Of a stretch of DNA of 24,716 nucleotides, positions 1 to 7,918 are shown piece by piece; the first letter of the stretch is position 1, and the number at the start of each line of letters is the position of its first letter. Below the pieces are notes generated by a model, which was given only the letters and a program-made list of their open reading frames with translations, made no database searches and was not told the origin of the DNA. The stretch comes from an uncultured Alistipes sp. (lineage in GTDB: Bacteria > Bacteroidota > Bacteroidia > Bacteroidales > Rikenellaceae). The position numbers and the translations under genes were made by a program. Location of the stretch: positions 1 to 24,716 of the forward strand of contig CAUDHE010000033.1 in NCBI GenBank assembly GCA_958449275.1, in the 5' to 3' direction.

Positions 1-112
1 CGACTGTGACCGGCAGCCACCACTCGACCATCGTACGCTCGTACAGGACATAGCTGAACACATATAAGACAAAACAGGCCGTAGCCGCACCGTAACGCAA
101 TACGTTTTTCAT
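1..112 (-). CDS. Partial N-terminus of a small membrane protein
   Basis: Reading leftward from an ATG at 112, 37 codons are open up to the window edge. The start reads MKNVLRYGAATACFVLYVFS and continues to about YERTMVEWWLPVTV. The first 25 residues form one hydrophobic, aromatic-rich membrane segment with a basic N-terminus, so this is probably an integral membrane protein or an uncleaved anchor. Too little is visible to name a family. It diverges from the M48 protease gene. A good Bacteroidota promoter (-7 TATTTTTG and -33 TTTG, 19-nt spacer) lies 22-52 nt upstream and supports this start. Confidence 0.55.
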   Translation of the reverse strand, partial: MKNVLRYGAATACFVLYVFSYVLYERTMVEWWLPVTV

Positions 113-133
113 AGCAGATTACATTTCCGTCCG

Positions 134-164
134 CAAAAATAAGCAAAAAACGGGTCGGTGCAAA
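134..164 (-). promoter_or_regulatory. Bacteroidota-type promoter for the leftward membrane-protein gene
   Basis: On the minus strand TTTG (164-161) is followed after exactly 19 nt by TATTTTTG (141-134). This matches the TTTG/TAnnTTTG consensus of the Bacteroidota primary sigma factor. Transcription would start about 20 nt before the ATG at 112. Confidence 0.55.
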
Positions 165-200
165 AAATAGCTCTTTCGGTTACATGCAATCGCTATTTTT
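163..200. repeat. 9-bp inverted repeat between divergent promoters (possible operator)
   Basis: AAAAATAGC (163-171) and GCTATTTTT (192-200) are perfect inverted copies separated by 20 nt. The left arm overlaps the -33 element of the leftward promoter and the right arm lies next to the rightward -7 element. The position fits an operator, but the arms are AT-rich and could arise by chance. Confidence 0.35.
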
Positions 201-202
201 CG

Positions 203-210
203 TAAATTTG
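203..210 (+). promoter_or_regulatory. Promoter -7 element of the M48 peptidase gene
   Basis: TAAATTTG is an exact TAnnTTTG match ending 29 nt before the ATG at 240. No clean TTTG -33 element is seen 19-21 nt upstream, so the promoter may be weak or activator-dependent. Confidence 0.4.
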
Positions 211-239
211 CGCCGCTATTATTTAACCACAAACTGACT

Positions 240-1073
240 ATGAAAAAAATAGGTTTGAATTTCATCGTCGTACTGGCATGTATGGCGATTTCGATGCCTG
301 CGATGGCGCAGTTCAATCTCAAGAAAGCCGTGAGCGGCGCGGCCAAAGTCACCAAGGCCGTAACGCTCTCCGACGAGCAGATGGCCGATTACGTAAAGGA
401 GTACATCGATTGGATGGACGAGCACAATCAGGTGTGCGCCGACGACGATCCGTATACGGTACGCCTTAAGAGACTGACCGAAGGTCTGACCGACGCCGAC
501 GGCATCAAACTGAATTTCAAGGTTTACTACGTTATCGACGTAAATGCGTTCGCATGCGCCGACGGCAGCATACGCGTATTCTCGTCGCTCATGGACATAA
601 TGAGCGACGAGGAGCTTCTGGGCGTGATCGGCCACGAGGTGGGACACATCGCACACCGCGACTCGAAGAAGGGATTCCGCACCGCCCTGCTTACTTCGGC
701 CCTGAAGGACGGCATATCGTCGAACGGCGGCACGGCGGCCAAACTCACCGATTCGCAGTTGGGCGATCTGGGCGAGGCTCTCGTAAACGCCACCTACTCG
801 CAGAAACAGGAGCGCGACGCCGACGACTACGGTTACGAATTCCTCAAGAAAGCAGGCAAGAACCCTTGGGCCATGGCTCTTTCGTTCCGCAAGCTCAAGC
901 AGATGCAGGAGGAGGCAGGCGCACAGAAGAACAGCAAGATCAACCAGTTGTTCTCGACTCACCCCGACCTCGATGCACGCATCCAGCGCATGGAGGAACG
1001 TGCTGTCGCCGAAGGCATCGAACCTCCCGTAACGGAGGAGGCGACCGAGGAAGTTGCGGCTGCTGCCGAATAG
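240..1073 (+). CDS. Secreted M48 family zinc metalloprotease
   Basis: This 277-aa protein begins with a classical signal peptide (about residues 1-23, cleavage after AMA), so it is exported to the periplasm. The zinc-protease signature HEVGH is at residues 132-136, preceded by a hydrophobic helix. The third zinc ligand is most likely Glu181 in ERDAD, the usual M48 arrangement. A conserved STHPD motif near residue 220 is also typical of the Ste24/YggG/BepA-like group. Such proteins degrade or check misfolded envelope proteins; the substrate here is unknown. The C-terminus is a short Glu/Ala-rich tail. The gene is monocistronic, with a -7 element upstream and a strong hairpin terminator 20 nt after the stop. 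The family call is firm and the physiological role is inferred. Confidence 0.92.
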   Translation: MKKIGLNFIVVLACMAISMPAMAQFNLKKAVSGAAKVTKAVTLSDEQMADYVKEYIDWMDEHNQVCADDDPYTVRLKRLTEGLTDADGIKLNFKVYYVIDVNAFACADGSIRVFSSLMDIMSDEELLGVIGHEVGHIAHRDSKKGFRTALLTSALKDGISSNGGTAAKLTDSQLGDLGEALVNATYSQKQERDADDYGYEFLKKAGKNPWAMALSFRKLKQMQEEAGAQKNSKINQLFSTHPDLDARIQRMEERAVAEGIEPPVTEEATEEVAAAAE

Positions 1074-1092
1074 GCAACTCTCCGTAAAATGA

Positions 1093-1125
1093 AAACGCCC
1101 TGCGAGTCGGTCTCGCAGGGCGTTT
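1093..1125. terminator. Strong bidirectional hairpin terminator
   Basis: AAACGCCCTGCGAG (1093-1106) pairs perfectly over 14 bp with CTCGCAGGGCGTTT (1112-1125) around a 5-nt loop. It lies between the convergent M48 gene and the 194-aa gene and probably ends transcription from both sides. Confidence 0.8.
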
Positions 1126-1129
1126 CCGT

Positions 1130-1714
1130 TTACGACAACGGCGCGGAGCCGTCGATGGTGACTTTCACGTATTTATACCCTCGGTGCCGCAATTCGAGCG
1201 ACACGCCCAACTCGAAAAATACCTTTACCGCCCGCGCGAAGACGTGAAAGGCCATAGCGCTCTGCGGCTCCACACCCTCCTTGCGGATCATCGTAAGGGC
1301 CGCGTGGGCGCAATTGCGGATCGTGGTCTCGAGCTTAGCAGCCTCGGGACTCTCCAAACGGAAGCCCACCAGACACTCGGTCACATATTCGTCCATGCAG
1401 TCGAATCCGCGCGGCGAGGCCATCAGCGAATACCAGTCGTCCACATCCTTGTAATCGCCCCACGACTTATCCCACAGCACGGCGGCTCCCATGCCGACGT
1501 AACATGCCCAAGCGACTGCCGCCGACGGATATTCGGCGATCTGCGGCACGGCGTCGGCCATGTATCGGGCAGCCGAAGCGCGCCACTTTTCGTTCAGTTC
1601 GTCCACCGTCAACATCTTGCCGTCCAACATGCCGTCGGCCGTACATTGCCCCACAAGAGCCTCGGACAGCTTCTCGGCGAACTTATCCAAAAATTCGTAA
1701 TCTTTAGTCTCCAT
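1130..1714 (-). CDS. Conserved-looking hypothetical protein, 194 aa
   Basis: I do not recognise a characterised family. The frame runs from METKDYEFLDKFAEKLSEAL to a stop at 1130. An upstream in-frame ATG at 1744 would add ten residues, but it lies in the loop of a hairpin, so I prefer the ATG at 1714. There is no signal peptide or clear membrane segment. The protein looks mostly helical, with a small-residue-rich stretch (around residues 65-85, PSAAVAWACYVGMGAAVLW) and a conserved-looking WDKSWGDYKDVDDWYSLMAS segment. A cytoplasmic location is likely. It is the last gene of the leftward run, 168 nt after galM, from which it is separated by hairpins. It may have its own expression or depend on read-through. 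Confidence 0.7.
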   Translation of the reverse strand: METKDYEFLDKFAEKLSEALVGQCTADGMLDGKMLTVDELNEKWRASAARYMADAVPQIAEYPSAAVAWACYVGMGAAVLWDKSWGDYKDVDDWYSLMASPRGFDCMDEYVTECLVGFRLESPEAAKLETTIRNCAHAALTMIRKEGVEPQSAMAFHVFARAVKVFFELGVSLELRHRGYKYVKVTIDGSAPLS

Positions 1715-1732
1715 AAAACCAAGGTTATGAAA

Positions 1733-1761
1733 AGGGCGGCACACATACGCGTCACCGCCCT
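1733..1761 (-). terminator. Terminator-like hairpin just upstream of the 194-aa gene
   Basis: On the minus strand AGGGCGG (1761-1755) pairs with CCGCCCT (1739-1733) across a 15-nt loop and runs into TTTTC. It lies only 18 nt before the ATG at 1714. It may terminate galM transcripts or attenuate the next gene. Confidence 0.4.
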
Positions 1762-1799
1762 GAAAAACATCTGTCGAACAGTAATGCCTGCGGCATTGC

Positions 1800-1847
1800 T
1801 ATCTTCGGCGGCTCGCGCAAAGCGCGCCCCCGAAGCCGCCGAAGATA
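1800..1847. repeat. Long nested palindrome in the galM downstream spacer
   Basis: TATCTTCGGCGGCT (1800-1813) and AGCCGCCGAAGATA (1834-1847) are a perfect 14-bp inverted repeat. Nested inside is CGCGC-AAA-GCGCG (1814-1826). The structure follows the galM stop (1883) in transcript order but has no U tail, so it may stabilise the mRNA 3' end or be a dispersed palindrome rather than a plain terminator. Confidence 0.6.
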
Positions 1848-1882
1848 AATACACATGCAATGTCCTCGGCGGTTTAACTCTA

Positions 1883-2938
1883 TCAATACGTTCCCAAACG
1901 GAAAACTATCTTCTGGCAATAGGTATCCTCGGGACGGAGAACCACCGACGGGAAATCGGGATGGTTCACCGCATCAGGATAGTTCTGACACTCGATGGCC
2001 ACGCCCGCATAATCGTCGTAACGGCCCCCCGATTTGGTCACGGGACATCCGCCCGCGAGCCAGTTGCCCGTGTAGACCATAGCGCCCGCCTGCGACGACA
2101 ACACCTCGACCCTGCGGCCCGACGCCTCGCAGCGCAGCTCGCCTATCGGGCTGAGGATGTTGGGTTTCCAGTCGTCCAGCACGAAGAAGTGGTCGTAGCC
2201 CTTGAAATCCTTCATGTGGTTGAACTCCGACAGTATCTCGTCGCCGAAACGACGCCACGCCGTGAAATCCTGCGGCGTACCCTTCACGTCGAGGTAACGT
2301 CCCGTAGGTATCTGCGTGGGATCCATCTCCAGCACGCGCGAGCAATTCAGATGCAACTCGTGATCGAGAATGCTCTTGCCGCTGCCTTCTCCAGCCAAAT
2401 TCCAATATACGTGGTTGGTGAGGTTCACCACCGTAGTCTTGTCGGTACGGGCCACGTAGGTTATCTCCAGCGCATTGTCATCGCCGAAATAGTATCCCGC
2501 CTCGACATAGAGTTCGCCCGGATAATTCTGCTCGCCGTCGGGCGACGTGAGCGAGAAAACCACTCGGTTGGTCTCCACGCGGGCATCCCACAGACGGTTG
2601 GCGAAACCCTTCGAACCGCCGTGCAGATGGTTGGGACCGTTGTTGACCTCCAGATTGTACTCCACGCCATCTACCGTCATGCGTCCGCGCGCTATTCGAT
2701 TGGCCACGCGTCCCACGCTTTTGCCGCTCGCCGCGCCGTCGCCGAAGTAGCTCATGCAATCCTTGTAACCGAGCACCACATCGTCGACATGTCCGTCGCG
2801 GTCGGGGCACTTCACCGACACGATCGACGCTCCTATGTTGCATAACTGCACCTCGCAGCCGTTCGCGTTGCGTATCGTGTATAGCACGACAGCCTCGCCC
2901 TCGGGAGTAGAACCCCAAATGTGCTGTAATATTTCCAT
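1883..2938 (-). CDS. galM: Aldose 1-epimerase (galactose mutarotase)
   Basis: This enzyme interconverts the alpha and beta anomers of aldoses such as galactose and glucose. The 351-aa protein has the family landmarks in order: NRIARGR near residue 80, NHLHGG with His106, LTNHVYWNL with the catalytic His176, GYDHFF with Asp249, and AIECQNYPDAVN with the catalytic base Glu316. These correspond to H96, H170, D243 and E304 of the well-studied Lactococcus enzyme. There is no signal peptide, so it is cytosolic. The ATG at 2938 overlaps the gltX stop by one base (TAATG), which points to translational coupling. A longer in-frame extension to 3109 runs inside gltX and is rejected as the start. The function is secure; a link between GluRS and mutarotation is not evident. 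Confidence 0.93.
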   Translation of the reverse strand: MEILQHIWGSTPEGEAVVLYTIRNANGCEVQLCNIGASIVSVKCPDRDGHVDDVVLGYKDCMSYFGDGAASGKSVGRVANRIARGRMTVDGVEYNLEVNNGPNHLHGGSKGFANRLWDARVETNRVVFSLTSPDGEQNYPGELYVEAGYYFGDDNALEITYVARTDKTTVVNLTNHVYWNLAGEGSGKSILDHELHLNCSRVLEMDPTQIPTGRYLDVKGTPQDFTAWRRFGDEILSEFNHMKDFKGYDHFFVLDDWKPNILSPIGELRCEASGRRVEVLSSQAGAMVYTGNWLAGGCPVTKSGGRYDDYAGVAIECQNYPDAVNHPDFPSVVLRPEDTYCQKIVFRLGTY

Positions 2939-4473
2939 TATTCGATAGGTTTTAGATTGGTCAGTAAGTGATCTATGCGCCGCAGCGTCTCCTCCTTGCC
3001 GAGGAACGCCGTCACGTCGTACATTCCCGGACCTTTGCCCGCACCGACCAACGCCAGACGCAGCGTGTTCATGATCTGCCCCATGCCGTAACCCTTCTCG
3101 GCGATCCACGCATTCACCACGTTTTCGGTGTTCTCCAGCGAAAAGTCGTCGATGGCGGCCAGCACCTCGCGCAACTCGGCCAAACGGGCGGGGTTATCGC
3201 CTTTCCAATACTTTTTCGTCTGCTTCTCGTCGTATTCGGTCGGGGCTGCGAAGAAGTAACATGTCAAATCCCACAGATCGGTGATGAACGTGGCGCGCTC
3301 TTTCATGATGCCCGCGGCACGGCCGGCGAGTTCGTCCGACACCTCCACGCCGTGTTCGCGCAGAACGGGTTGAAACAACTCGGCCAGTTCGGCGTCGCTC
3401 TTGCGGTGCATATACTGTGCGTTGAACCACTTGGCCTTGTCGGGCTGGAAGCGCGCACCCGATTTCGACACGCGGTCCAGCGAAAAGACATCGACGAGTT
3501 CGGCCATCGAGAACAGCTCCTGCTCGGTGCCCGGGTTCCACCCCAGCAACGCCAGCATGTTGACGAACGCTTCGGGGAAATAACCGTCCTCGCGATAACC
3601 GCGGGCGGTCTCGCCCGTGGCAGGAGATTTCCAGTAGAGCGGGAATACGGGGAATCCCATCTTGTCGCCGTCGCGTTTCGAGAGTTTGCCGCCGCCCGTA
3701 GGCTTCAGCAGAAGCGGCAGATGCGCGAAACGCGGCTGCGAATCGGCCCAGCCGAACGCCTTGTAAAGCAGATAGTGCAGCGGCAACGACGGCAACCACT
3801 CCTCGCCGCGTATCACGTGCGTGATCTCCATCAGACGGTCGTCGACTATATTGGCCAAATGATACGTGGGCAAAGCGTCGGCGCTCTTGTAAAGCACCTT
3901 GTCGTCGAGCGTGGAGGTATTCACCTTAACGTGGCCGCGGATCAGATCGTCCATCTCCACCGTATCGTTCTCGGGCATCTTGAAACGTATCACCCACTGG
4001 TCGCCGCGCGAAATGCGCGCCTCGACCTCCTCGGCCGACAGCGCCAGCGAAGTAGGCAGTTTCCCGCGCACCGTATAGTTGTAGGCAAAGGTCTCGCCGC
4101 GAGTCTCGGCCTCCTTGCGCAGGGCATCCAGCTCGGCCGCCGTATCGAACGCATAGTAGGCCCAACCGGCCTCGACCAATTGCTTGGCGTACTTGAGATA
4201 TATCTCGCGCCGCTCGCTCTGACGATAAGGAGCGTGAGGACCTCCGACACCGACGCCTTCGTCGATCTCGATGCCGCACCATTTCAGAGACTCGATAATG
4301 TAATCTTCGGCTCCCGGGACGAAACGCTGCGAATCGGTATCCTCGATACGCAGGATCATCTTGCCGCCGTGACGGCGGGCGAACAGATAGTTGTAAAGCG
4401 CCGTACGCACTCCCCCCATGTGGAGCGGTCCCGTGGGACTCGGAGCGAAACGCACGCGAACTTGCCGTGACAT
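2938..4473 (-). CDS. gltX: Glutamyl-tRNA synthetase
   Basis: This class I synthetase charges tRNA-Glu with glutamate in the cytoplasm. The 511-aa length is normal for Bacteroidota. The N-terminus carries FAPSPTGPLHMGGVR, in which H18-M-G-G21 is the HIGH-type motif. Further landmarks are RIEDTD near residue 42, VIRGEEWLPSLP near residue 220, and KLSKR at 263-267 as the KMSKS-type motif. The C-terminal helical anticodon-binding region is complete. The gene starts 42 nt after the SIMPL gene and its stop is fused to the galM start. It is probably transcribed from the ychF promoter, or from an unseen promoter in the 42-nt gap. Confidence 0.97.
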   Translation of the reverse strand: MSRQVRVRFAPSPTGPLHMGGVRTALYNYLFARRHGGKMILRIEDTDSQRFVPGAEDYIIESLKWCGIEIDEGVGVGGPHAPYRQSERREIYLKYAKQLVEAGWAYYAFDTAAELDALRKEAETRGETFAYNYTVRGKLPTSLALSAEEVEARISRGDQWVIRFKMPENDTVEMDDLIRGHVKVNTSTLDDKVLYKSADALPTYHLANIVDDRLMEITHVIRGEEWLPSLPLHYLLYKAFGWADSQPRFAHLPLLLKPTGGGKLSKRDGDKMGFPVFPLYWKSPATGETARGYREDGYFPEAFVNMLALLGWNPGTEQELFSMAELVDVFSLDRVSKSGARFQPDKAKWFNAQYMHRKSDAELAELFQPVLREHGVEVSDELAGRAAGIMKERATFITDLWDLTCYFFAAPTEYDEKQTKKYWKGDNPARLAELREVLAAIDDFSLENTENVVNAWIAEKGYGMGQIMNTLRLALVGAGKGPGMYDVTAFLGKEETLRRIDHLLTNLKPIE

Positions 4474-4515
4474 AAATATACTTCTTTTATTTTTCGTTTG
4501 AATCGTGTAAGCTTG

Positions 4516-5247
4516 TTATTTCACGCGATACTCCACGCGCATGGTGATACGCGCCTTTTTCTGACGGCTCGACGTGTTGAACGAGCCTCCGGCCGAATAC
4601 TCCTCGTTGGCATTGGCACCCGTAATCTGGAACACGCCCATGCGGGCCGAGGCCACGCGGCCTATGGCCGCTCTGGCATTGACGGCTATCTTCTCGGCGC
4701 GGGCGCGGGCATCGGCCGACGCCTGCTCGATCAGCGCGAGTTTCACATCGTCGAGCTTGGTGTAATAGTAGTCGGGATTATATGCGTCGAGCGACACACC
4801 CTGCGCGATGAGCTTCGATATGTCACGCGAAATGCTCTCAACCTTGTCCACATCCGACGACTCGACGGTAAAATTCTGACTGAGACGATAGCCCGCGAAC
4901 CGCGAACCCGTATAATTTCCGTTGGCATTGTAGACGGGTTCCGTCTCGCGATTGACATTCACGAAGCGGAACACCACATTCTCGGCGGGAATGCCGCGCG
5001 ATGCGATGAACTCCAGCACCAACTGTTTGTCGTGTTCCAACTGAGCATAGCCCGAAGCCACGTTCTGAGTGGAACACGATATCTCGCAGTTCCATACGAT
5101 CAGATCCGACTCGAACTCCGTCTCGCCCAATCCCGTCACTACCACGGTATCCTGCGAACGATACTTATAGGTATAAGCACGGCCCAGCAGCCATGCGCTC
5201 AAAACGATCGTCACGCCGACGATCACGTACTTCAGGTTGTTTTTCAT
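4516..5247 (-). CDS. SIMPL (DUF541) domain protein, membrane anchored
   Basis: This 243-aa protein has one N-terminal membrane segment (about residues 7-23) and then a SIMPL/DUF541 domain. Markers are the opening VVVTGLGETEFESDLIVWNCEIS, the central YRLSQNFTVESSDVDKVESIS, and the helix-rich ALIEQASADARARAEKIA near residue 175 followed by the VRVxQI-like MGVFQITGANANEEYS. Family members are periplasmic or outer-membrane-facing proteins such as BP26 and E. coli YggE, linked to stress tolerance; no enzymatic activity is established. It lies 24 nt after ychF and 42 nt before gltX on the same strand, so co-transcription is likely. The family assignment is good and the function is unknown. Confidence 0.85.
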   Translation of the reverse strand: MKNNLKYVIVGVTIVLSAWLLGRAYTYKYRSQDTVVVTGLGETEFESDLIVWNCEISCSTQNVASGYAQLEHDKQLVLEFIASRGIPAENVVFRFVNVNRETEPVYNANGNYTGSRFAGYRLSQNFTVESSDVDKVESISRDISKLIAQGVSLDAYNPDYYYTKLDDVKLALIEQASADARARAEKIAVNARAAIGRVASARMGVFQITGANANEEYSAGGSFNTSSRQKKARITMRVEYRVK

Positions 5248-5271
5248 AAGGCAGTTATCGATTAAATTAGG

Positions 5272-6369
5272 TTACACATTGAACAGGAAGTGCATTATGT
5301 CGCCGTCCTGAACCACATACTCCTTGCCCTCGATGCCGATCTTACCCACGTCGCGGCATGCCTTTTCCGACCCGAGAGCCACGTAATCGTCATACTTTAT
5401 GACCTCGGCGCGAATGAAGCCGCGTTCGAAGTCGGTGTGGATGATGCCGGCCGTCTGCGGAGCCTTCATGCCGCGCACGAAAGTCCACGCGCGACTCTCG
5501 TCGGCACCCGTGGTAAAGAACGTCTGAAGGTCGAGCAACTTGTATGCCGACTTGATGAGACGACTCACGCCCGACTCCTCCAGCCCCATGTCCTGCAAGA
5601 ACATTTGACGCTCCTCGTAGCTCTCCAGCTCGGCTATGTCGGCCTCGGCCGAAGCGGCCACGATCAGCATCTCGGCATGCTCGTCGGCGATAGCCGCGCG
5701 AACCGCCTCGGTATGGGCATTGCCCGTAACGGCACTCGCCTCGTCGACGTTGCATACGTAGAGCACGGGCTTGTCGGTGAGCAGATTCAGATCGGCCGTC
5801 AGTTTGCGGTCCTCCTTCTCCAACTCCACGGTGCGGGCGCTCAAACCCTGCTCCAGAGCCTCCTTGTAACGGGTCAGAATCTCGAACAGCCGTTTGGCCG
5901 ACTTGTCGCCCGCCGCGGCCTGCTTCTGACACTTGCCTATACGTCCCTCCACGGTCTCCAGATCCTTCAATTGCAGCTCGGTGTCGATTATGCCTTTGTC
6001 GCGCACGGGATCTATCGAGCCGTCCACATGGGTTATGTTACCGTTGTCGAAACAACGCAGCACGTGAATTATCGCATTGGTATTACGGATATTACCGAGA
6101 AATTTGTTACCCAGGCCCTCGCCTTTCGACGCGCCCTTGACCAGTCCCGCTATATCCACGATCTCGATGGTGGTGGGAACGACTTTCTTGGGATTGTCTA
6201 TTTCCGCCAGCTTCACCAGACGCTCGTCGGGCACCGTTATGACACCCACATTGGGCTCTATGGTACAGAAAGGGAAATTCGCCGCCTGCGCCTTAGCGTT
6301 CGACAGACAGTTGAAAAGGGTCGATTTGCCCACGTTGGGCAGACCGACTATACCGCATTGCAAAGCCAT
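5272..6369 (-). CDS. ychF: Redox-responsive P-loop ATPase YchF (Obg/OLA1 family)
   Basis: YchF is a ribosome-associated translation-factor ATPase of the Obg-like family. The 365-aa length is typical. The P-loop GLPNVGKST is at residues 9-17, DIAGLVKGAS near residue 72 supplies the DxxG switch, and NVDE at 207-210 replaces the NKxD guanine-specificity motif. That change is the known reason for its ATP preference. A coiled helical domain (about 130-190) and a C-terminal TGS domain (about 281-365) are complete. The start at 6369 is supported by a TATCTTTG -7 element 40 nt upstream. It is the first gene of the leftward ychF-SIMPL-gltX-galM run. Confidence 0.97.
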   Translation of the reverse strand: MALQCGIVGLPNVGKSTLFNCLSNAKAQAANFPFCTIEPNVGVITVPDERLVKLAEIDNPKKVVPTTIEIVDIAGLVKGASKGEGLGNKFLGNIRNTNAIIHVLRCFDNGNITHVDGSIDPVRDKGIIDTELQLKDLETVEGRIGKCQKQAAAGDKSAKRLFEILTRYKEALEQGLSARTVELEKEDRKLTADLNLLTDKPVLYVCNVDEASAVTGNAHTEAVRAAIADEHAEMLIVAASAEADIAELESYEERQMFLQDMGLEESGVSRLIKSAYKLLDLQTFFTTGADESRAWTFVRGMKAPQTAGIIHTDFERGFIRAEVIKYDDYVALGSEKACRDVGKIGIEGKEYVVQDGDIMHFLFNV

Positions 6370-6409
6370 TTATCTAAAATTTCGGTTTACACTCATTAGT
6401 TCAATAGTG

Positions 6410-6417
6410 CAAAGATA
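6410..6417 (-). promoter_or_regulatory. Promoter -7 element for the ychF operon
   Basis: The minus strand reads TATCTTTG (6417-6410), an exact TAnnTTTG match about 40 nt before the ychF ATG. No TTTG is present at the expected -33 position. Confidence 0.42.
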
Positions 6418-6470
6418 ACGTTTTTGCGCGACACGACCGATTTCGTGCGCAAAATTTTAAGCCGCCGCAT

Positions 6471-6518
6471 AAAAAAACCTCGGTTATCCGCCTCCGATGC
6501 CGCAGCGTCGGACAACCG
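6471..6518 (-). terminator. Orphan terminator-like hairpin in the ychF/lysA spacer
   Basis: On the minus strand CGGTTGTCCG (6518-6509) pairs with CGGATAACCG (6490-6481) with one mismatch and an 18-nt loop. AGG and seven T (6477-6471) follow. No minus-strand gene is visible just upstream, so its partner transcript is unknown. Confidence 0.4.
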
Positions 6519-6571
6519 TCATCCCGAGCCCGCCGAATCGAAAGGCGCCCAATGCTTTGGAGCCGTTTTTA

Positions 6572-6603
6572 TTTGCAAAAACCGAGCGAAATGGTTACAT
6601 TTG
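6572..6603 (+). promoter_or_regulatory. Bacteroidota-type promoter of lysA
   Basis: TTTG (6572-6575), a 20-nt spacer and TACATTTG (6596-6603) match the consensus at both boxes. The ATG at 6669 is 65 nt downstream, leaving a leader of about 60 nt with no obvious riboswitch. Confidence 0.65.
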
Positions 6604-6668
6604 CGCCGCGACGCCGCCTACGGCCGACGCCGCCGACAATTCACTAACGTTAGGAAGCAGTTAAATTT

Positions 6669-7835
6669 ATGTTAAGCAGAAAGGTAGCATCGCAACTCAA
6701 AGAGTTCGAAACCCCGTTTTATCTCTACGACATCAACCTTCTCCGCCAGACTTTGGAGAGCGTGGTTTACGAATCGAAAAAATACGATTACAAAGTCCAT
6801 TACGCCATAAAGGCCAACAGCGACGACTATCTGCTGGGCATAATCCGCGAATACGGACTGGGCATCGATTGCGCCAGCGGCAACGAGGTGCGCAAGGCCA
6901 TCGAGGCGGGATTCGATCCCAAGACCATCGTATATGCGGGCGTGGGCAAGCGCGACAAGGAGATACGTTACGCCATCGAACAGGGCATTCTGGCCATCAA
7001 CTGCGAATCGATCGAGGAGTTGCAGGTGGTGAACGCAATCGCGGGCGAACTGGGCCGCAAGGCCGAAGTGGGCCTGCGCATCAATCCCGACATCGACCCC
7101 AAGACCAACCGCTGCATCGACACGGGCCAGGCCGACAGCAAATTCGGCATTTCGTACGAGGAGATACTCGAAAACACCGAACTCATAAAGTCGTTCGAAA
7201 ACATCGACATAATAGGAATACACATCCACATAGGATCGCAGATACGCGAATTGCACGTGTTCGAAAACATGTGCAACAAGGCGAACGCCATAGTGGAAAA
7301 GCTCGAATCGTCGGGATTCTCGTTCCGCATGGTCGACGTGGGCGGCGGACTGGGCATCAACTACGACGTGCCCGAGAACGAGCCGATCCCCAACTTCGCA
7401 TCGCTTTTCGCCATAGTGCACGAATACCTCAACGTGGGCGGCCGCGAGGTGCATTTCGAGTTCGGCCGATCTATCGTGGGCGAGTGCGGCGAACTCATCA
7501 CCTCGGTGCTGTTCAACAAAACCACCGCAACGGGTCGCAGACTCGTAATCATCGACGCCAGCATGACCGAACTCATACGTCCCATGCTCTACGGCTCGTA
7601 CCACAACATCGAAAACATCACTTCGCAGGAGGAGAAGTTCACGAAATATACGGTAGTGGGCACAGCATGCGAATCGACCGACGTATTCGACGAGAATGTC
7701 AGCCTGCGCAAGACCAAGCGCGGCGATCTGCTCTCGATCAAGTCGGCGGGCGCCTACGGACGTTCGATGGCTTCGCAATACAACCTGCACGATCTGCCCG
7801 CGGCGGTTTACAGCGACCGTCTGACGAACAAATAA
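6669..7835 (+). CDS. lysA: Diaminopimelate decarboxylase
   Basis: This PLP enzyme decarboxylates meso-diaminopimelate to lysine, the last step of lysine synthesis, in the cytosol. The 388-aa protein has Lys48 in HYAIKAN as the Schiff-base lysine, then DCASGNEV near residue 68, HIHIGSQI near 186, and a Gly-rich DVGGGLGINYD phosphate site near 223. FEFGRSIVGECG is near 264, and ACESTDVF carries the active-site Cys334. GAYGRSMASQYN lies close to the C-terminus. The fold-type III barrel and beta domain are both complete. The strong promoter upstream and terminator downstream indicate a single-gene transcript. Confidence 0.96.
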   Translation: MLSRKVASQLKEFETPFYLYDINLLRQTLESVVYESKKYDYKVHYAIKANSDDYLLGIIREYGLGIDCASGNEVRKAIEAGFDPKTIVYAGVGKRDKEIRYAIEQGILAINCESIEELQVVNAIAGELGRKAEVGLRINPDIDPKTNRCIDTGQADSKFGISYEEILENTELIKSFENIDIIGIHIHIGSQIRELHVFENMCNKANAIVEKLESSGFSFRMVDVGGGLGINYDVPENEPIPNFASLFAIVHEYLNVGGREVHFEFGRSIVGECGELITSVLFNKTTATGRRLVIIDASMTELIRPMLYGSYHNIENITSQEEKFTKYTVVGTACESTDVFDENVSLRKTKRGDLLSIKSAGAYGRSMASQYNLHDLPAAVYSDRLTNK

Positions 7836-7857
7836 GCGTCGGCAATAAAAATCACGG

Positions 7858-7887
7858 AAAACGGCTCGGAGAATCGGGCTGTTTTTT
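7858..7887 (+). terminator. Intrinsic terminator after lysA
   Basis: AAAACGGCTCG (7858-7868) pairs with CGGGCTGTTTT (7875-7885), including G-U pairs, around a 6-nt loop. The right arm runs into six T (7882-7887). It begins 22 nt after the lysA stop. Confidence 0.65.
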
Positions 7888-7918
7888 GTTTCCACACACG
7901 ACCCCGCGCGCGAGGTCG

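Noticed and set aside
1184..2845. 553-codon plus-strand frame opposite galM and the 194-aa gene
   Set aside because: It crosses two antisense genes and several hairpins, and its composition is typical of antisense frames in GC-rich DNA.
6604..6668. Lysine riboswitch in the lysA leader
   Set aside because: The leader after the promoter is only about 60 nt, far too short for the lysine aptamer, and no terminator or antiterminator pair is seen.
6424..6675. Open frame of 83 codons before lysA
   Set aside because: It contains the terminator-like hairpin and the lysA promoter, has a biased Arg-rich composition and overlaps the lysA start. It is most likely non-coding.
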